A stretch of 64,000 nucleotides of DNA from Litoribacter populi (lineage in GTDB: Bacteria; Bacteroidota; Bacteroidia; Cytophagales; Cyclobacteriaceae): NCBI RefSeq assembly GCF_007483685.1, contig NZ_VMKN01000001.1, positions 1,254,297-1,318,296 on the forward strand, in the 5' to 3' direction. Both the position numbers and the translations under genes were made by a program. How positions within the stretch are numbered: position 1 is the stretch's first letter; the number at the start of each line of letters is the position of its first letter. The notes under the pieces are model-generated. The model was not told where the DNA came from and ran no database searches. It saw only the letters and a program-made list of their open reading frames with translations. Shown piece after piece: positions 17,234 to 25,801 of the stretch.

Positions 17234-18115
17234 ATGAGAAAGCTAAATATATTTGCCTCAATGGCCATGCTCGTAGGAGCTTTTGTATGGGTTGCCTGTT
17301 CGAGTGAAGATTCCTTCGAAAGGGCCAATGAAGAAGAAGTTCAGGATGTAAATACTGAATCCGAGATAGCAGCATATTTCAACGATGCCTTTGATATGGG
17401 GCAGGCGGTGGATGCACAGGGTCGACAGCAAGGGGGTGCCAATATGCGTATTGCAGGCAGTGAGATTGATGATTTGAGGTTGAACTGTGCTTCCTTAACA
17501 ATAGATTTAGATATTTCTGAAAGCTTTAGCCCGGTAGGGGATATATGGATAGACTTTGGTGACGGATGTGATGACGGCCAAGGAAATATCCGAAAAGGTA
17601 AAATTCAGATTGAATATAAAGGTGGGGAATTCCGTTTGGAAGATGACAACATGGGGATGGAAATGTACACCAGCATGATTTTCCACGGCTATGAGGTAAA
17701 TGATCTTAAGATAGAGGGAAGATATGATCAGACGATGATTATTGACGAAGGACAGGTTGATTTACTTTCCGAACTTATAGGCGGTAAAGTTACCTGGCCT
17801 GACGGTACATATGCTACTAGGGAAAGTGATCTGACGGTTAACATGGTGCTGACAAATTCCACGGACTTTAAATCTACCCTTACTGGCAGCGCTCTGGGCA
17901 TGACCCAAGAAGGCGAGCCGTACGCTATGGTAATCACTGAAGGCTTGCAGGTGGACCGAAACTGCACCATGAAAGGTAACCTTTACCCAACCTCAGGTAT
18001 CAAAACTCTCGTTGTAGGTGAAAAAGAATACATCATCAACTACGGCAACGGCCAATGTAACAACGAAATCACCATTACTACTAATGGACAGACGAAGGTA
18101 CATACTTTGAAATAG
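17234..18115 (+). CDS. Hypothetical lipoprotein
   Basis: A secreted lipoprotein of 293 residues with signal peptide and lipobox (MLVGAFVWVAC, lipid cysteine at about residue 22). It has an acidic linker after the cysteine and a beta-rich body with Gly/Asp turns (IWIDFGDGCDDGQGNIRKGK). No known domain is recognised. ATG 17234 is preferred because it places the signal peptide correctly; the upstream ATG at 17195 does not. A terminator at 18155 follows. It is probably exported and membrane-anchored; function unknown. Confidence 0.75.
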   Translation: MRKLNIFASMAMLVGAFVWVACSSEDSFERANEEEVQDVNTESEIAAYFNDAFDMGQAVDAQGRQQGGANMRIAGSEIDDLRLNCASLTIDLDISESFSPVGDIWIDFGDGCDDGQGNIRKGKIQIEYKGGEFRLEDDNMGMEMYTSMIFHGYEVNDLKIEGRYDQTMIIDEGQVDLLSELIGGKVTWPDGTYATRESDLTVNMVLTNSTDFKSTLTGSALGMTQEGEPYAMVITEGLQVDRNCTMKGNLYPTSGIKTLVVGEKEYIINYGNGQCNNEITITTNGQTKVHTLK

Positions 18116-18154
18116 GTGTATGGTTTATTCGGCCTGCGGCCTGGTTTATAGATT

Positions 18155-18183
18155 AAGGAGCTTCGTATAGGAGCTCCTTTTAT
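18155..18183 (+). terminator. Probable terminator after the lipoprotein gene
   Basis: AAGGAGC pairs with GCTCCTT and is followed by TTATTA, 40 bp after the stop codon. Confidence 0.65.
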
Positions 18184-18237
18184 TACATCATCATTCAACA
18201 TTTTTAGGTACTAAGTACCAGTGAATTAAGACACGGT

Positions 18238-18500
18238 CTAGATTGCTTCAGTCGTCGTTCCTCCTCCATCGCAATGACGAAGTCCGTCATTGCGCTAAGT
18301 CCCGGGTTGCTTATCGGATCGGGAAACCCGACCAGCCTGTACTTCCAGAGAATAAGTCGGGTGAAGCAGGTCCGTCATTGCGAACCCGACCGGCCTGTAC
18401 TTCCAGAGAACAAGTCGGGTGAAGCAATCTTAACCCGTGATTTAGACGAAGTCTAGATTGCTTCAGTCGTGCCTCCTTCGCAATGATGAAGTCCGTCATA
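18238..18500. repeat. Cluster of CGTCATTGCG / GATTGCTTCAGTCGT interspersed repeats
   Basis: Three degenerate units containing CCGTCATTGCG and TAGATTGCTTCAGTCGT (18239-18305, about 18370-18425, 18455-18500), with an internal duplicate of CGACCnGCCTGTACTTCCAG. This dispersed repeat type (CGTCATTGCGAnGAnG...GAAGCAATC) is common in Bacteroidetes and some Proteobacteria. A shorter relative is at 25726-25785. No gene lies between 18116 and 18706. Confidence 0.75.
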
Positions 18501-18701
18501 TTAATGAAGTGGGATACCCTATTTACGAAAGACGTATCGGGAGGATTGAGGGGTTTAAATGGATCGGGGAATGCAAATCCCCCAATATTTGGATATGATA
18601 TAATAATTTTTTTGAATAGTTGAGAACAAAGCTTCCTCTGCAAATTTTACTTATTAAAATACATTGCCATTGTGAAAATTTACTTTACATTTGATTTGCT
18701 A

Positions 18702-18734
18702 TTTGCATGTTATCAGTGGGAAATTCTAACTTTG
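18702..18734 (+). promoter_or_regulatory. Consensus Bacteroidetes promoter TTTG-N21-TAACTTTG
   Basis: TTTG at 18702-18705 and TAACTTTG at 18727-18734 match the sigma-ABfr consensus with 21-bp spacing. Transcription would begin near 18741, about 430 bp upstream of the NSS transporter start. Confidence 0.6.
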
Positions 18735-19090
18735 CGTATGGGGTATTATTTGTCCTGTTTGTACTCTTTGGAGTTCAATTTACCACTATTGATAAAAATC
18801 CTGGCAAAGAACAGATTGTCTGGGGATTAGAAAAGCCTAATTTAATTTCATTATTCGTTTCTAGTCAAAACCTAAAAATTGAAGCTGCATCATTTGAAGC
18901 GGTAGTGCCCTCTTTAAATACTTTTTCGTTTCCTACGAAGGAAAAACTAAATGATTCTGCTTTTTGTGATTTCACTTCGCGATCCTCCTTAAATTCCAAT
19001 AGCTCAAAATCTTATTGTATTCCAAAATTTAAAGTTGGGATAGCATCAGGTATGTTGGATTACCTATATCCATATTTTTTCTTTTTTTGA
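18707..19090 (+). CDS. Doubtful hypothetical ORF with one hydrophobic segment
   Basis: An open frame of 127 codons with an N-terminal hydrophobic run (YGVLFVLFVLFGVQF) and a Ser/Asn/Lys-rich body ending in YPYFFFF. It resembles no family I know. The first ATG lies inside a strong predicted promoter, so the transcript would start after it and translation would need a GTG or TTG. It may be non-coding leader of the transporter gene. Kept only as a possibility. Confidence 0.3.
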   Translation: MLSVGNSNFAYGVLFVLFVLFGVQFTTIDKNPGKEQIVWGLEKPNLISLFVSSQNLKIEAASFEAVVPSLNTFSFPTKEKLNDSAFCDFTSRSSLNSNSSKSYCIPKFKVGIASGMLDYLYPYFFFF

Positions 19091-19173
19091 TTTTATCTAG
19101 GCTCTGCTCATGATAGTTGAGTGGAGGTTTTTTGCCCCCTTTTTATAAATCTTATATATTATTTCTATCCTTT

Positions 19174-20847
19174 ATGGAGATTAAGTTAATGCCAAAAGAG
19201 GCGTGGGGCTCACGGTTGGGTCTCATATTGGCTATGGCTGGAAATGCCGTTGGATTGGGTAACTTTTTAAGGTTTCCCGTTCAAGCTGTGCAGAATGGTG
19301 GCGGAGCGTTTATAATCCCTTACCTCATCTGCTTTCTATTATTGGGAATACCCCTATTATTTATTGAATGGTCCTCTGGAAGATATGGTGGCAAGCACAA
19401 TAATCACAGTACCCCATTTATACTGGATGGAATGGGTAAAGGAAAAATCTGGAAATATATAGGGGTTTTTGGCATTTTCACCAATATTGCCGTAGTAGCC
19501 TATTACACCTATATCGAATCCTGGAGTTTCATTTATGTGTTCCATGCCTTGTTTGGTAGTTTTGAAAATATGTCACAAACCCAGGTGGCGCAATTTTTCG
19601 AAAATTACATATCATTCAATACCAGCACCACGGGCATCCCTTTCGAGTCTATAGTTTTTTATGTGTTAGTATTGATTTTGAATATATACATATTATCCAA
19701 AGGATTGGGGGGTATTGAAAAGGCTGCAAAAATTGGGATGCCACTCCTGATTATCTTTGGGATAATTTTAGCAATATCTGCATTTACATTAGGTGAATCA
19801 GGCCGCTCGGCACAGTTTCCGGATGCAAGCGCATGGGATGGCCTTAATTTCTTATGGACTCCTCAGTTCGATTCTTTGCTGAATCCCAAAGTATGGCTGG
19901 CCGCTGCGGGCCAAATATTCTTTACACTTTCTGTAGGAATGGGTACCATACAGTGCTATGCGGCTTATATACGAGAAAATGAAGATATAGCGCTCAATGC
20001 TGTTTCAGCTGGATTTATGAATGAATTCGTAGAAGTGGTGCTCGGTAGTTCCATCGTAATCCCAATTGCCGCAGGATACCTTGGAATGGACTGGGTGATG
20101 GAAAATGCTGGTTTTGGTATGGCGTTTCAAACCATGCCTTATCTATTTCAGCAATGGGGCCAAACCTTGGCTATTTTTGCAGGGATATTATGGTTTGGTC
20201 TACTCTTCTTTGCCGGTATTACCTCCTCACTGGCTATGGGTACACCCTGGATGGGGTTTATGAAAGACGAGTTTGGTTGGGGTAAAAAGAGAGGCGCCTG
20301 GTCCTTTGGCTTATTGGCTTTGATTATGGGTATACCCACAGTGCTTTTTTACCAAGAGGGAGTTTTTGAAGAATATGACTATTGGGGAGGCACAGTAAGT
20401 CTGGTTTTATTCGCGCTGCTGGAGTCGATACTGTTTTCCTGGGTATTTGGTATCCATAAAGGATGGCGGGAGATCACCGAGGGAGCAGACATGAAAGTAC
20501 CCCGGATATATAAAGTTGTCATTAAATACATCACCCCACTCTTATTGCTGATGGTATTTATAGGAGCATTGGTGACTCCAGAGGATAACGACTGGACGGC
20601 AAGTATATTGAACCTTTGGAATGGTGATCCTTGGATACTGGACAATCATTCCATTATCCGAAAACTCTCAAATCATGAATTAAAAGAATTGTTATTAGAA
20701 GCAGATACCCTAGTGGAAAAAAAGGAAATTGCGGATAAGCTTTTCTATTCTAATCTGGCCCGAATTCTCTTGGTATCTCTATTTCTGTTCATTACCTCAC
20801 TTGTTTATTTAGCTAATCGCAAAAGGCTTTTAAAATCACGCATATGA
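19174..20847 (+). CDS. Sodium-dependent transporter, NSS/SNF family
   Basis: LeuT-fold Na+-coupled symporter of the neurotransmitter:sodium symporter family, with about 12 membrane helices in 557 residues. The first helix carries LAMAGNAVGLGNFLRFPVQ (Na1/Na2 and substrate site). Later blocks are FFTLSVGMGTIQCYAAYI (TM6-like) and GITSSLAMGTPWMGF (TM8, Na2 Ser/Thr pair). ATG 19174 is chosen, since it starts just before the conserved EAWGSRLG segment. The stop overlaps the ATG of a 34-residue MetS-like peptide. NSS proteins with MetS partners import methionine/alanine; an amino-acid substrate is therefore likely. Confidence 0.92.
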   Translation: MEIKLMPKEAWGSRLGLILAMAGNAVGLGNFLRFPVQAVQNGGGAFIIPYLICFLLLGIPLLFIEWSSGRYGGKHNNHSTPFILDGMGKGKIWKYIGVFGIFTNIAVVAYYTYIESWSFIYVFHALFGSFENMSQTQVAQFFENYISFNTSTTGIPFESIVFYVLVLILNIYILSKGLGGIEKAAKIGMPLLIIFGIILAISAFTLGESGRSAQFPDASAWDGLNFLWTPQFDSLLNPKVWLAAAGQIFFTLSVGMGTIQCYAAYIRENEDIALNAVSAGFMNEFVEVVLGSSIVIPIAAGYLGMDWVMENAGFGMAFQTMPYLFQQWGQTLAIFAGILWFGLLFFAGITSSLAMGTPWMGFMKDEFGWGKKRGAWSFGLLALIMGIPTVLFYQEGVFEEYDYWGGTVSLVLFALLESILFSWVFGIHKGWREITEGADMKVPRIYKVVIKYITPLLLLMVFIGALVTPEDNDWTASILNLWNGDPWILDNHSIIRKLSNHELKELLLEADTLVEKKEIADKLFYSNLARILLVSLFLFITSLVYLANRKRLLKSRI

Positions 20848-20948
20848 CTACGATAGCACTGATTATGCTTTTGCTTACCCAAGGACTGGTGACCGGAGCG
20901 ATGTTGTATAACTTGATAAAAGTATTAAAGACTCCCACTAAAAAGTGA
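20844..20948 (+). CDS. MetS-like small subunit of NSS transporter (34 aa)
   Basis: The sequence directly shows ATG overlapping the transporter's TGA (ATGA) and a 34-codon frame. It starts MTTIALIMLLLTQGLVTGAM and ends LYNLIKVLKTPTKK: one membrane helix with a short basic tail. This size, topology and position match the small subunit of MetPS-type NSS transporters (PF16951-like), where it is needed for transport activity in Corynebacterium. Sequence identity to known MetS is low, so the assignment rests mainly on context. Confidence 0.7.
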   Translation: MTTIALIMLLLTQGLVTGAMLYNLIKVLKTPTKK

Positions 20949-20960
20949 AATTGATTCTAT

Positions 20961-21923
20961 ATGAATTTTGAATATCTGATACCTATAATTGCATTTATTC
21001 TGGCGGCCTATTCGGTGATTGGCAATGATGTCATTCAGACCTTAGGAACCTTTTTGACGTCCAACAGGGAGAGAAGTTGGTGGATACTTTGGTTATATGC
21101 CTCTGTGATTCTTACTAGCGTATTGCTTTATGGCTGGTACCAGTATGGCGGGGATGTATCCTATGGTAGGCTGGATCAAATCCCTTTGCCGGAGAAGATG
21201 CACATATGGTACCTTCTTCCACCTATCGTGCTTATTGTTTTAACGCGGTATGGTTTTCCTGTCAGTACCACTTTTCTGATCTTAAGTATATTCTCATCGC
21301 AGGCTGTTATAGAAAAGATGATCCTGAAATCTCTTTTTGGATATTCATTGGCATTTGTGTTTGCTTTTGTCCTTTATATATTGATAGCCAGAGTATTAGA
21401 GTCTAAAGAAAGTATTCATAAATTATCCAAGAAAAAACACAAATCGAAATGGCTGGTCGCACAGTGGGTGTCCACCGGACTATTATGGATACAATGGCTC
21501 ATCCAGGATTTTGCCAATATATTTGTGTATCTGCCAAGACAACTGGAGTGGTCTGAGTTGTTATTTTCTTTAAAAGTGATCCTGGTATTGATGGCTTACC
21601 TCTTCAAAAGCCGAGGTGGAAAAATCCAGGGTATAGTTAATTCCAAAGCCAATACCACCCATATAAGATCTGCCACTATTATTGACCTGGTGTATGCGTT
21701 AATTCTTTATTTCTTTGCCAATCTTAGTAATATCCCCATGAGTACTACTTGGGTGTTTATTGGAATACTAGCCGGCCGCGAACTGGCTATTAATTACCGA
21801 ATAAATAAAGCTGAAATAAAAAGCTCTAAAATAATGATATTTAAGGATTTATATAAAGTAAATGTGGGGTTAATAGTCAGTATTCTCATTGCCTATTTGT
21901 TTGGATATCTAAATTTAGTTTGA
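20961..21923 (+). CDS. PiT-family-like permease (inorganic phosphate transporter fold)
   Basis: Integral membrane protein of 320 residues with about nine or ten helices and the two-fold inverted signature of the PiT family. The first half has GNDVIQTLGTF (residues 21-31) and GFPVSTTF (98-105). The second half has QDFANIFVYLPR (182-193) and IPMSTTW (258-264). In PiT proteins the GANDVAN and P-S-T-T-H repeats form the phosphate/Na+ site. Here both are kept in divergent form, so the substrate may not be phosphate. It lies 12 bp behind the MetS-like gene and is probably cotranscribed with the symporter. Confidence 0.72.
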   Translation: MNFEYLIPIIAFILAAYSVIGNDVIQTLGTFLTSNRERSWWILWLYASVILTSVLLYGWYQYGGDVSYGRLDQIPLPEKMHIWYLLPPIVLIVLTRYGFPVSTTFLILSIFSSQAVIEKMILKSLFGYSLAFVFAFVLYILIARVLESKESIHKLSKKKHKSKWLVAQWVSTGLLWIQWLIQDFANIFVYLPRQLEWSELLFSLKVILVLMAYLFKSRGGKIQGIVNSKANTTHIRSATIIDLVYALILYFFANLSNIPMSTTWVFIGILAGRELAINYRINKAEIKSSKIMIFKDLYKVNVGLIVSILIAYLFGYLNLV

Positions 21924-22245
21924 TAAAAAGAATTATGATTATATGCAATCTTGACAGCAATTCACTGAGAGCATTGATTTAATTAAAGTTGTGCTTTCTA
22001 ACCCTTTTTCCATTTTAGCAAGAGAGAAGGAGTTGAAGAGAACGCTTTCAGACTACAGTCACTACTGTTGAACTGATCAACATGAGAATGAGAAAAAAAT
22101 AGAGGGATGAAAAGTGAAACCTAATCCGAGATTAACTTTGCGCGACTCTGTGTCCCCTTTTTGCCTCTTCTTCCTTCATCCTTCGTATTGTGATTTTAAA
22201 TTAAAGTGTTTAAATTCAGGATGTTAGGGTCAATGATGGAAATAT
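21924..22245. other. 322-bp spacer with no gene
   Basis: No coding frame or clear terminator. It contains ATTAACTTTGCGCGACTCTG at 22131-22150, a phrase of the intergenic repeat family that includes a TAACTTTG (-7-like) element, then CTGTGTCCCCTTTTTG. A promoter for the next gene could lie here, but no -33 element is evident. Confidence 0.4.
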
Positions 22246-22623
22246 ATGCAGGAAAGAGAAGCAATAATCAGGAATTATGTAGAGGGCTATAATAATTTTG
22301 ATGTTCCTCAAATGACCCAGGATTTTTCGGAGGACATCATATTCGAAAACATTCAAAATGGAGAGCTTACCATGAGCCTGAGGGGAAAGAAAGATTTTTC
22401 CCGTCAGGCCGAGCAAGCCACCAGCTACTTTTCAGAAAGGCATCAAAGGATTAATAAATTCAGGCACGAAGAAACCCTTACGGAAATTGGAATTGAATAC
22501 TATGCCGTGGTCGCATCCAACCTTCCCAATGGATTATCAAAAGGCCAAGAACTCAAGCTTAATGGTAAGTCTGTTTTTAAGTTTGATGGACTCAAAATTG
22601 TTAAATTAACTGATGTGATTTAA
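22246..22623 (+). CDS. NTF2-like/SnoaL-like protein
   Basis: A 125-residue protein of the nuclear transport factor 2-like fold. It shows the helical start QEREAIIRNYVEGYNNFD, then a sheet with DFSEDIIFENIQNGELTMSLRGKKDF and a closing strand SVFKFDGLKIVKLTDVI. Such cone-shaped proteins are enzymes or ligand binders; the pocket cannot be assigned. The downstream convergent gene comB begins two bases after its stop. Confidence 0.78.
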   Translation: MQEREAIIRNYVEGYNNFDVPQMTQDFSEDIIFENIQNGELTMSLRGKKDFSRQAEQATSYFSERHQRINKFRHEETLTEIGIEYYAVVASNLPNGLSKGQELKLNGKSVFKFDGLKIVKLTDVI

Positions 22624-22624
22624 G

Positions 22625-23365
22625 CTAGCTTTGTTCCTCGTACCTCGTCCTTCCTCTTTCGTACTTCACCAAAACCCCTCCATCAACTCTGGCCACCAAC
22701 TCATACTTATCCACTGCCAGGCAGAAGTCAATATCGGCTTCAATATTGTGGTTTTGTAGGCGCTTGGCGTGGGAGGCTTGGGCGAGGAAACCGTTGATGT
22801 CTTCTTTATTAGCCAGGTAAAGGGCTCTATTAGCCAAGGCTCCGTCACAGTCGTAAGTGTGGGTTTCTGAAAGTGCTTCAATTAGGGCTCCTGCATAGAG
22901 GGAATCCTCTAAGTTATATTTTCCTTTCCAGCCTGCACAGTGGATGATTATATCATGCTCTTTTTCCTTCAGGTATTCTGCCGTGGCGTGAAGGTTTAAA
23001 AATGCTCCTACCAGAATCTCCGCAGACCCGTTTTTAGATTTCTCGATTGCCAAGGTTCCGTTGGTGGTGGTCATGGCGACCTTTTTATGTAGATAGGCCT
23101 CATCAAGGTAGCTCAACGGGGAATTGCCTAGGACAAAGCCCTCGGCTGTTTTTCCGTTTCTTTCCCCGGCTATCACATAATCCTCGCTCGCCATTTGTCG
23201 GCAAGTTTCAAGATTTTCAACCGGGGTGATACTTTGCACCCCATTGGCCAGCGCGGTGACCATGGTGGAGGTGGCCCTGAAAATATCAACGACTATTACA
23301 ATCTTATTCTCTAGCTCATATAGGTGTATGAGTTCGGGAGTAAGGCAAACTTCTATATTTCTCAT
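22625..23365 (-). CDS. comB: 2-phosphosulfolactate phosphatase-like protein
   Basis: ComB family, which in methanogens dephosphorylates 2-phosphosulfolactate in coenzyme M synthesis and in bacteria contributes to sulfolactate formation. Conserved blocks: VVDIFRATSTMVTALANG, VIAGERNG, GNSPL, TTTNGTLAI and the Mg-site IIHCAGWKGKYNLEDSLYAG. The last residues (KYERGRTRYEEQS) are encoded by an intergenic TACGAGGTACGA-type repeat (22630-22668), so the C-terminus looks rewritten by repeat DNA. Metabolic role here is inferred only. Confidence 0.87.
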   Translation of the reverse strand: MRNIEVCLTPELIHLYELENKIVIVVDIFRATSTMVTALANGVQSITPVENLETCRQMASEDYVIAGERNGKTAEGFVLGNSPLSYLDEAYLHKKVAMTTTNGTLAIEKSKNGSAEILVGAFLNLHATAEYLKEKEHDIIIHCAGWKGKYNLEDSLYAGALIEALSETHTYDCDGALANRALYLANKEDINGFLAQASHAKRLQNHNIEADIDFCLAVDKYELVARVDGGVLVKYERGRTRYEEQS

Positions 23366-23368
23366 AAT

Positions 23369-23402
23369 ACAAAAATAGCTTCCAGGTTGGTGGAAGCTAT
23401 TG
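23369..23402. terminator. Bidirectional terminator between gcvT and comB
   Basis: AATAGCTTCCA pairs with TGGAAGCTATT. Both outer sides are T-rich in the respective reading direction (TTTTTG on the minus strand, GTTTTTTGG on the plus strand). It would end the gcvT transcript. Confidence 0.75.
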
Positions 23403-23446
23403 TTTTTTGGTTTTTTTAGGGAAGACGGAAGACCGGAGACCGAAGA

Positions 23447-24544
23447 CTACTTCTTGTAGAGAGGTAGTTTCTCGATGGTGGCCTCCAGGTTTTTGTTTCT
23501 GATCTGAATGCCGATGTACTCTCCTTCTCCTGCAAATTCCTTCTTGACATAACCCAAGCCGATACCCAATCCCATGGATGGAGATATGGTGCCTGATGTT
23601 ACCTTGCCAATAGGCTCGCCTTCAGTATTGACAATGGTGTATCCTGCTCTTGCAATGCCTTTTTCGTGAAGGATAAATCCTACCAGCTTTCTTTTAATAC
23701 CTTCTTCTTTTTGCTTCTTCAGATTTTCGCTGTTGACAAAGTCCTTGGTGAATTTGGTAATCCAACCCAAGCCTGCTTCAAGCGGAGAGGTGGTGTCGTC
23801 GATATCATTTCCGTAAAGGCAGTAACCCATTTCAAGTCTGAGGGTATCTCTTGCTCCAAGGCCAATTGGCTTGATGCCGTATTCCTTTCCAGACTCCATT
23901 ATGGCGTTCCATACTTTCTCGGCATGCTCATTTTTCACATAAATCTCAAATCCTCCAGCTCCGGTATACCCGGTTCCCGAGATGATCACATCCGGTACGC
24001 CCGCAAATTCTGCCACAGCGAAGTGATAGAACTTAATTTCATCAAGCTTTTTCTTAGTCAGTGGCTGAAGCGCATCAGAAGCATCAGGGCCTTGCACGGC
24101 GAAAAGTGAGATGTTGTCCGAAATGTTTTCGAGTTCAGCGCCAAACTGTTTGTTATGTTTGTTGATCCACATCCAATCCTTGTCAATATTGGAAGCGTTG
24201 ACCACCAGCATGTATTCTTCTTCGGCCATTTTGTAAACGATAAGGTCGTCCACAATGCCACCCTTTTCATTGGGGAAGCAAGCATATTGAGCCTGACCGA
24301 CTACAAGCTTGGATGCGTCATTGGAGCACACGTATTGGATTAGGTCTAAAGCCTTGGGGCCTTTAACCAAAAATTCCCCCATGTGGGACACGTCAAAAAT
24401 TCCCACAGACTTTCTTACCGTCTTGTGTTCCTCCAAGTCGGAGGTGTAGCGCACGGGCATATTATATCCGGCGAACGGCACCATCTTGGCGCCAAGATTC
24501 TCATGAATGTCGTTGAGCGTGACTTTCTTGGTAGTATATTCCAT
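23447..24544 (-). CDS. gcvT: Glycine cleavage system aminomethyltransferase (T protein)
   Basis: Folate-dependent T protein that releases ammonia and transfers the methylene group from the aminomethyl-lipoyl H protein to tetrahydrofolate. The 365-residue length is typical. Motifs: [24 protein letters not shown], the folate site [34 protein letters not shown], and the C-terminal [13 protein letters not shown]. The start at 24544 ([10 protein letters not shown]) is the family start; an upstream ATG at 24571 would add nine residues. The gcvH and gcvP genes are not adjacent. Confidence 0.95.
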   Translation of the reverse strand: MEYTTKKVTLNDIHENLGAKMVPFAGYNMPVRYTSDLEEHKTVRKSVGIFDVSHMGEFLVKGPKALDLIQYVCSNDASKLVVGQAQYACFPNEKGGIVDDLIVYKMAEEEYMLVVNASNIDKDWMWINKHNKQFGAELENISDNISLFAVQGPDASDALQPLTKKKLDEIKFYHFAVAEFAGVPDVIISGTGYTGAGGFEIYVKNEHAEKVWNAIMESGKEYGIKPIGLGARDTLRLEMGYCLYGNDIDDTTSPLEAGLGWITKFTKDFVNSENLKKQKEEGIKRKLVGFILHEKGIARAGYTIVNTEGEPIGKVTSGTISPSMGLGIGLGYVKKEFAGEGEYIGIQIRNKNLEATIEKLPLYKK

Positions 24545-24664
24545 GTAGCTAGTTTTATGCGTAAAGTACAAATATAATAAATACCCGTATGGTTACAGGT
24601 ATTTAATACAACAAAAGCTATATGGGATGGTTTTGAGGCAGGGAAACGGGACAGGTTTTATTAA

Positions 24665-25354
24665 TTAACTCCCCAGGTTTTCCATTTTTAAATTTTTCTT
24701 TTCCAAATGAGGTTCCCCAACCTTTTTCCTAAAAACATAGACCTTATCGGAATCAGAATCAACCAATTCCAGTCCTTTACTAGACATAAAATAGTCTAAA
24801 GTTCTTTGGTGGTAAAAACTCACATGGGTAGGGTCCTGCCTTTTATGCCAATGTCTAAAACTTTCTTTTTCTGGATAGGTATTGGTCATCAACCCGAGAA
24901 TTCCTCCGATTTTTAAGTGGTCCAGGAGAAAATCAAATTCCACGTTAGGTTCTTTGAATTTCTCTAGGCACTCAATGGCAAAAATAAAATCATATTGCTT
25001 GTATGGATGGGTAAAACCGAAATTGTAATCATTGTTGAAGCAGGTGATGTTCTCTTTCTTGAGCAGGTAGGTCAGGGTGGGGGTTGGCCCACATCCATAA
25101 TCCAATCCTATCTCCTCCTCAGTGATATGAGGTAGCGTTAGTTTAATGACTTGACTTATATAATTAACATATTCTTGTCTTTCAATACTTTGGTTCCGGT
25201 TGGTAAGGATTTGCTTTTCTTTCTCTTTATCAAGATGGTAAACAGTATCAACAAATATCAAATAGCAGTCGGTACAATAATGATATATTCTCTTATCCTG
25301 AGGGATAAGAAGTGGGGTTATCATTTTTTCTCCACATAGCCTACAAGCTTTCAT
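24665..25354 (-). CDS. Zinc-ribbon class I SAM-dependent methyltransferase
   Basis: A 229-residue protein with an N-terminal zinc-ribbon-like knuckle pair (CRLCG at residues 4-8, CTDC near 27-30). A Rossmann methyltransferase domain follows with the SAM motif LDYGCGPTPTLTYLL and the acidic strand FNNDYNF. The block FIFAIECLEKFKEP is the post-I/II region. The substrate is unknown. The arrangement resembles methyltransferases that act on sugars or lipids in envelope pathways. Confidence 0.8.
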   Translation of the reverse strand: MKACRLCGEKMITPLLIPQDKRIYHYCTDCYLIFVDTVYHLDKEKEKQILTNRNQSIERQEYVNYISQVIKLTLPHITEEEIGLDYGCGPTPTLTYLLKKENITCFNNDYNFGFTHPYKQYDFIFAIECLEKFKEPNVEFDFLLDHLKIGGILGLMTNTYPEKESFRHWHKRQDPTHVSFYHQRTLDYFMSSKGLELVDSDSDKVYVFRKKVGEPHLEKKNLKMENLGS

Positions 25355-25801
25355 TCATAAAATATTACATGTTTTCCTAACCGATTTCAGGTTGTTTGTA
25401 CTCGGAAAACATCGATGTAACTTATTGGTTGTCAGTCAATAGAGGTGTTAATTATTATTGTTGGTAAGGTAAGCTTAATTAAGCGAAGAGCAATAGGATT
25501 TTGAGTAATACATTGCGTTTTGAAGATAAAACATGTTAATTCCCTGTTTTTCTTAGCTATTTAGGCAAATAGGATTTTGGGCGGGGAATTGGCATGAATT
25601 TTCTGAAGGATTTGCGCTGATTTTAATTAAGATTTGAGGTGGTCTTATTTATTTTGGTTAAAAAAGGGGTGAGATTTATGTTTAACAAGAAGTATGGAGG
25701 GTTAGACAAAAGTACGAAGTAACAGGTCGGCCGTCATTGCGCTAAGTCCCGAGTAGCTTAGCGGACCGGGAAACCCGACTTCGTACCTCGTCCTTCGTAC
25801 T
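25355..25801. other. 447-bp spacer, gene-free, ending in repeats
   Basis: AT-rich, no coding frame supported. The right end carries a CCGTCATTGCGCTAAGTCCC unit (about 25731-25750), a second copy of the sequence at about 18290-18305, followed by GGACCGGGAAACCCGACTTCG and CTTCGTACCTCGTCCTTCG (25776-25795). Confidence 0.55.

Noticed and set aside
18274-18456. 60-codon open frame
   Set aside because: Lies wholly in the CGTCATTGCG repeat cluster.
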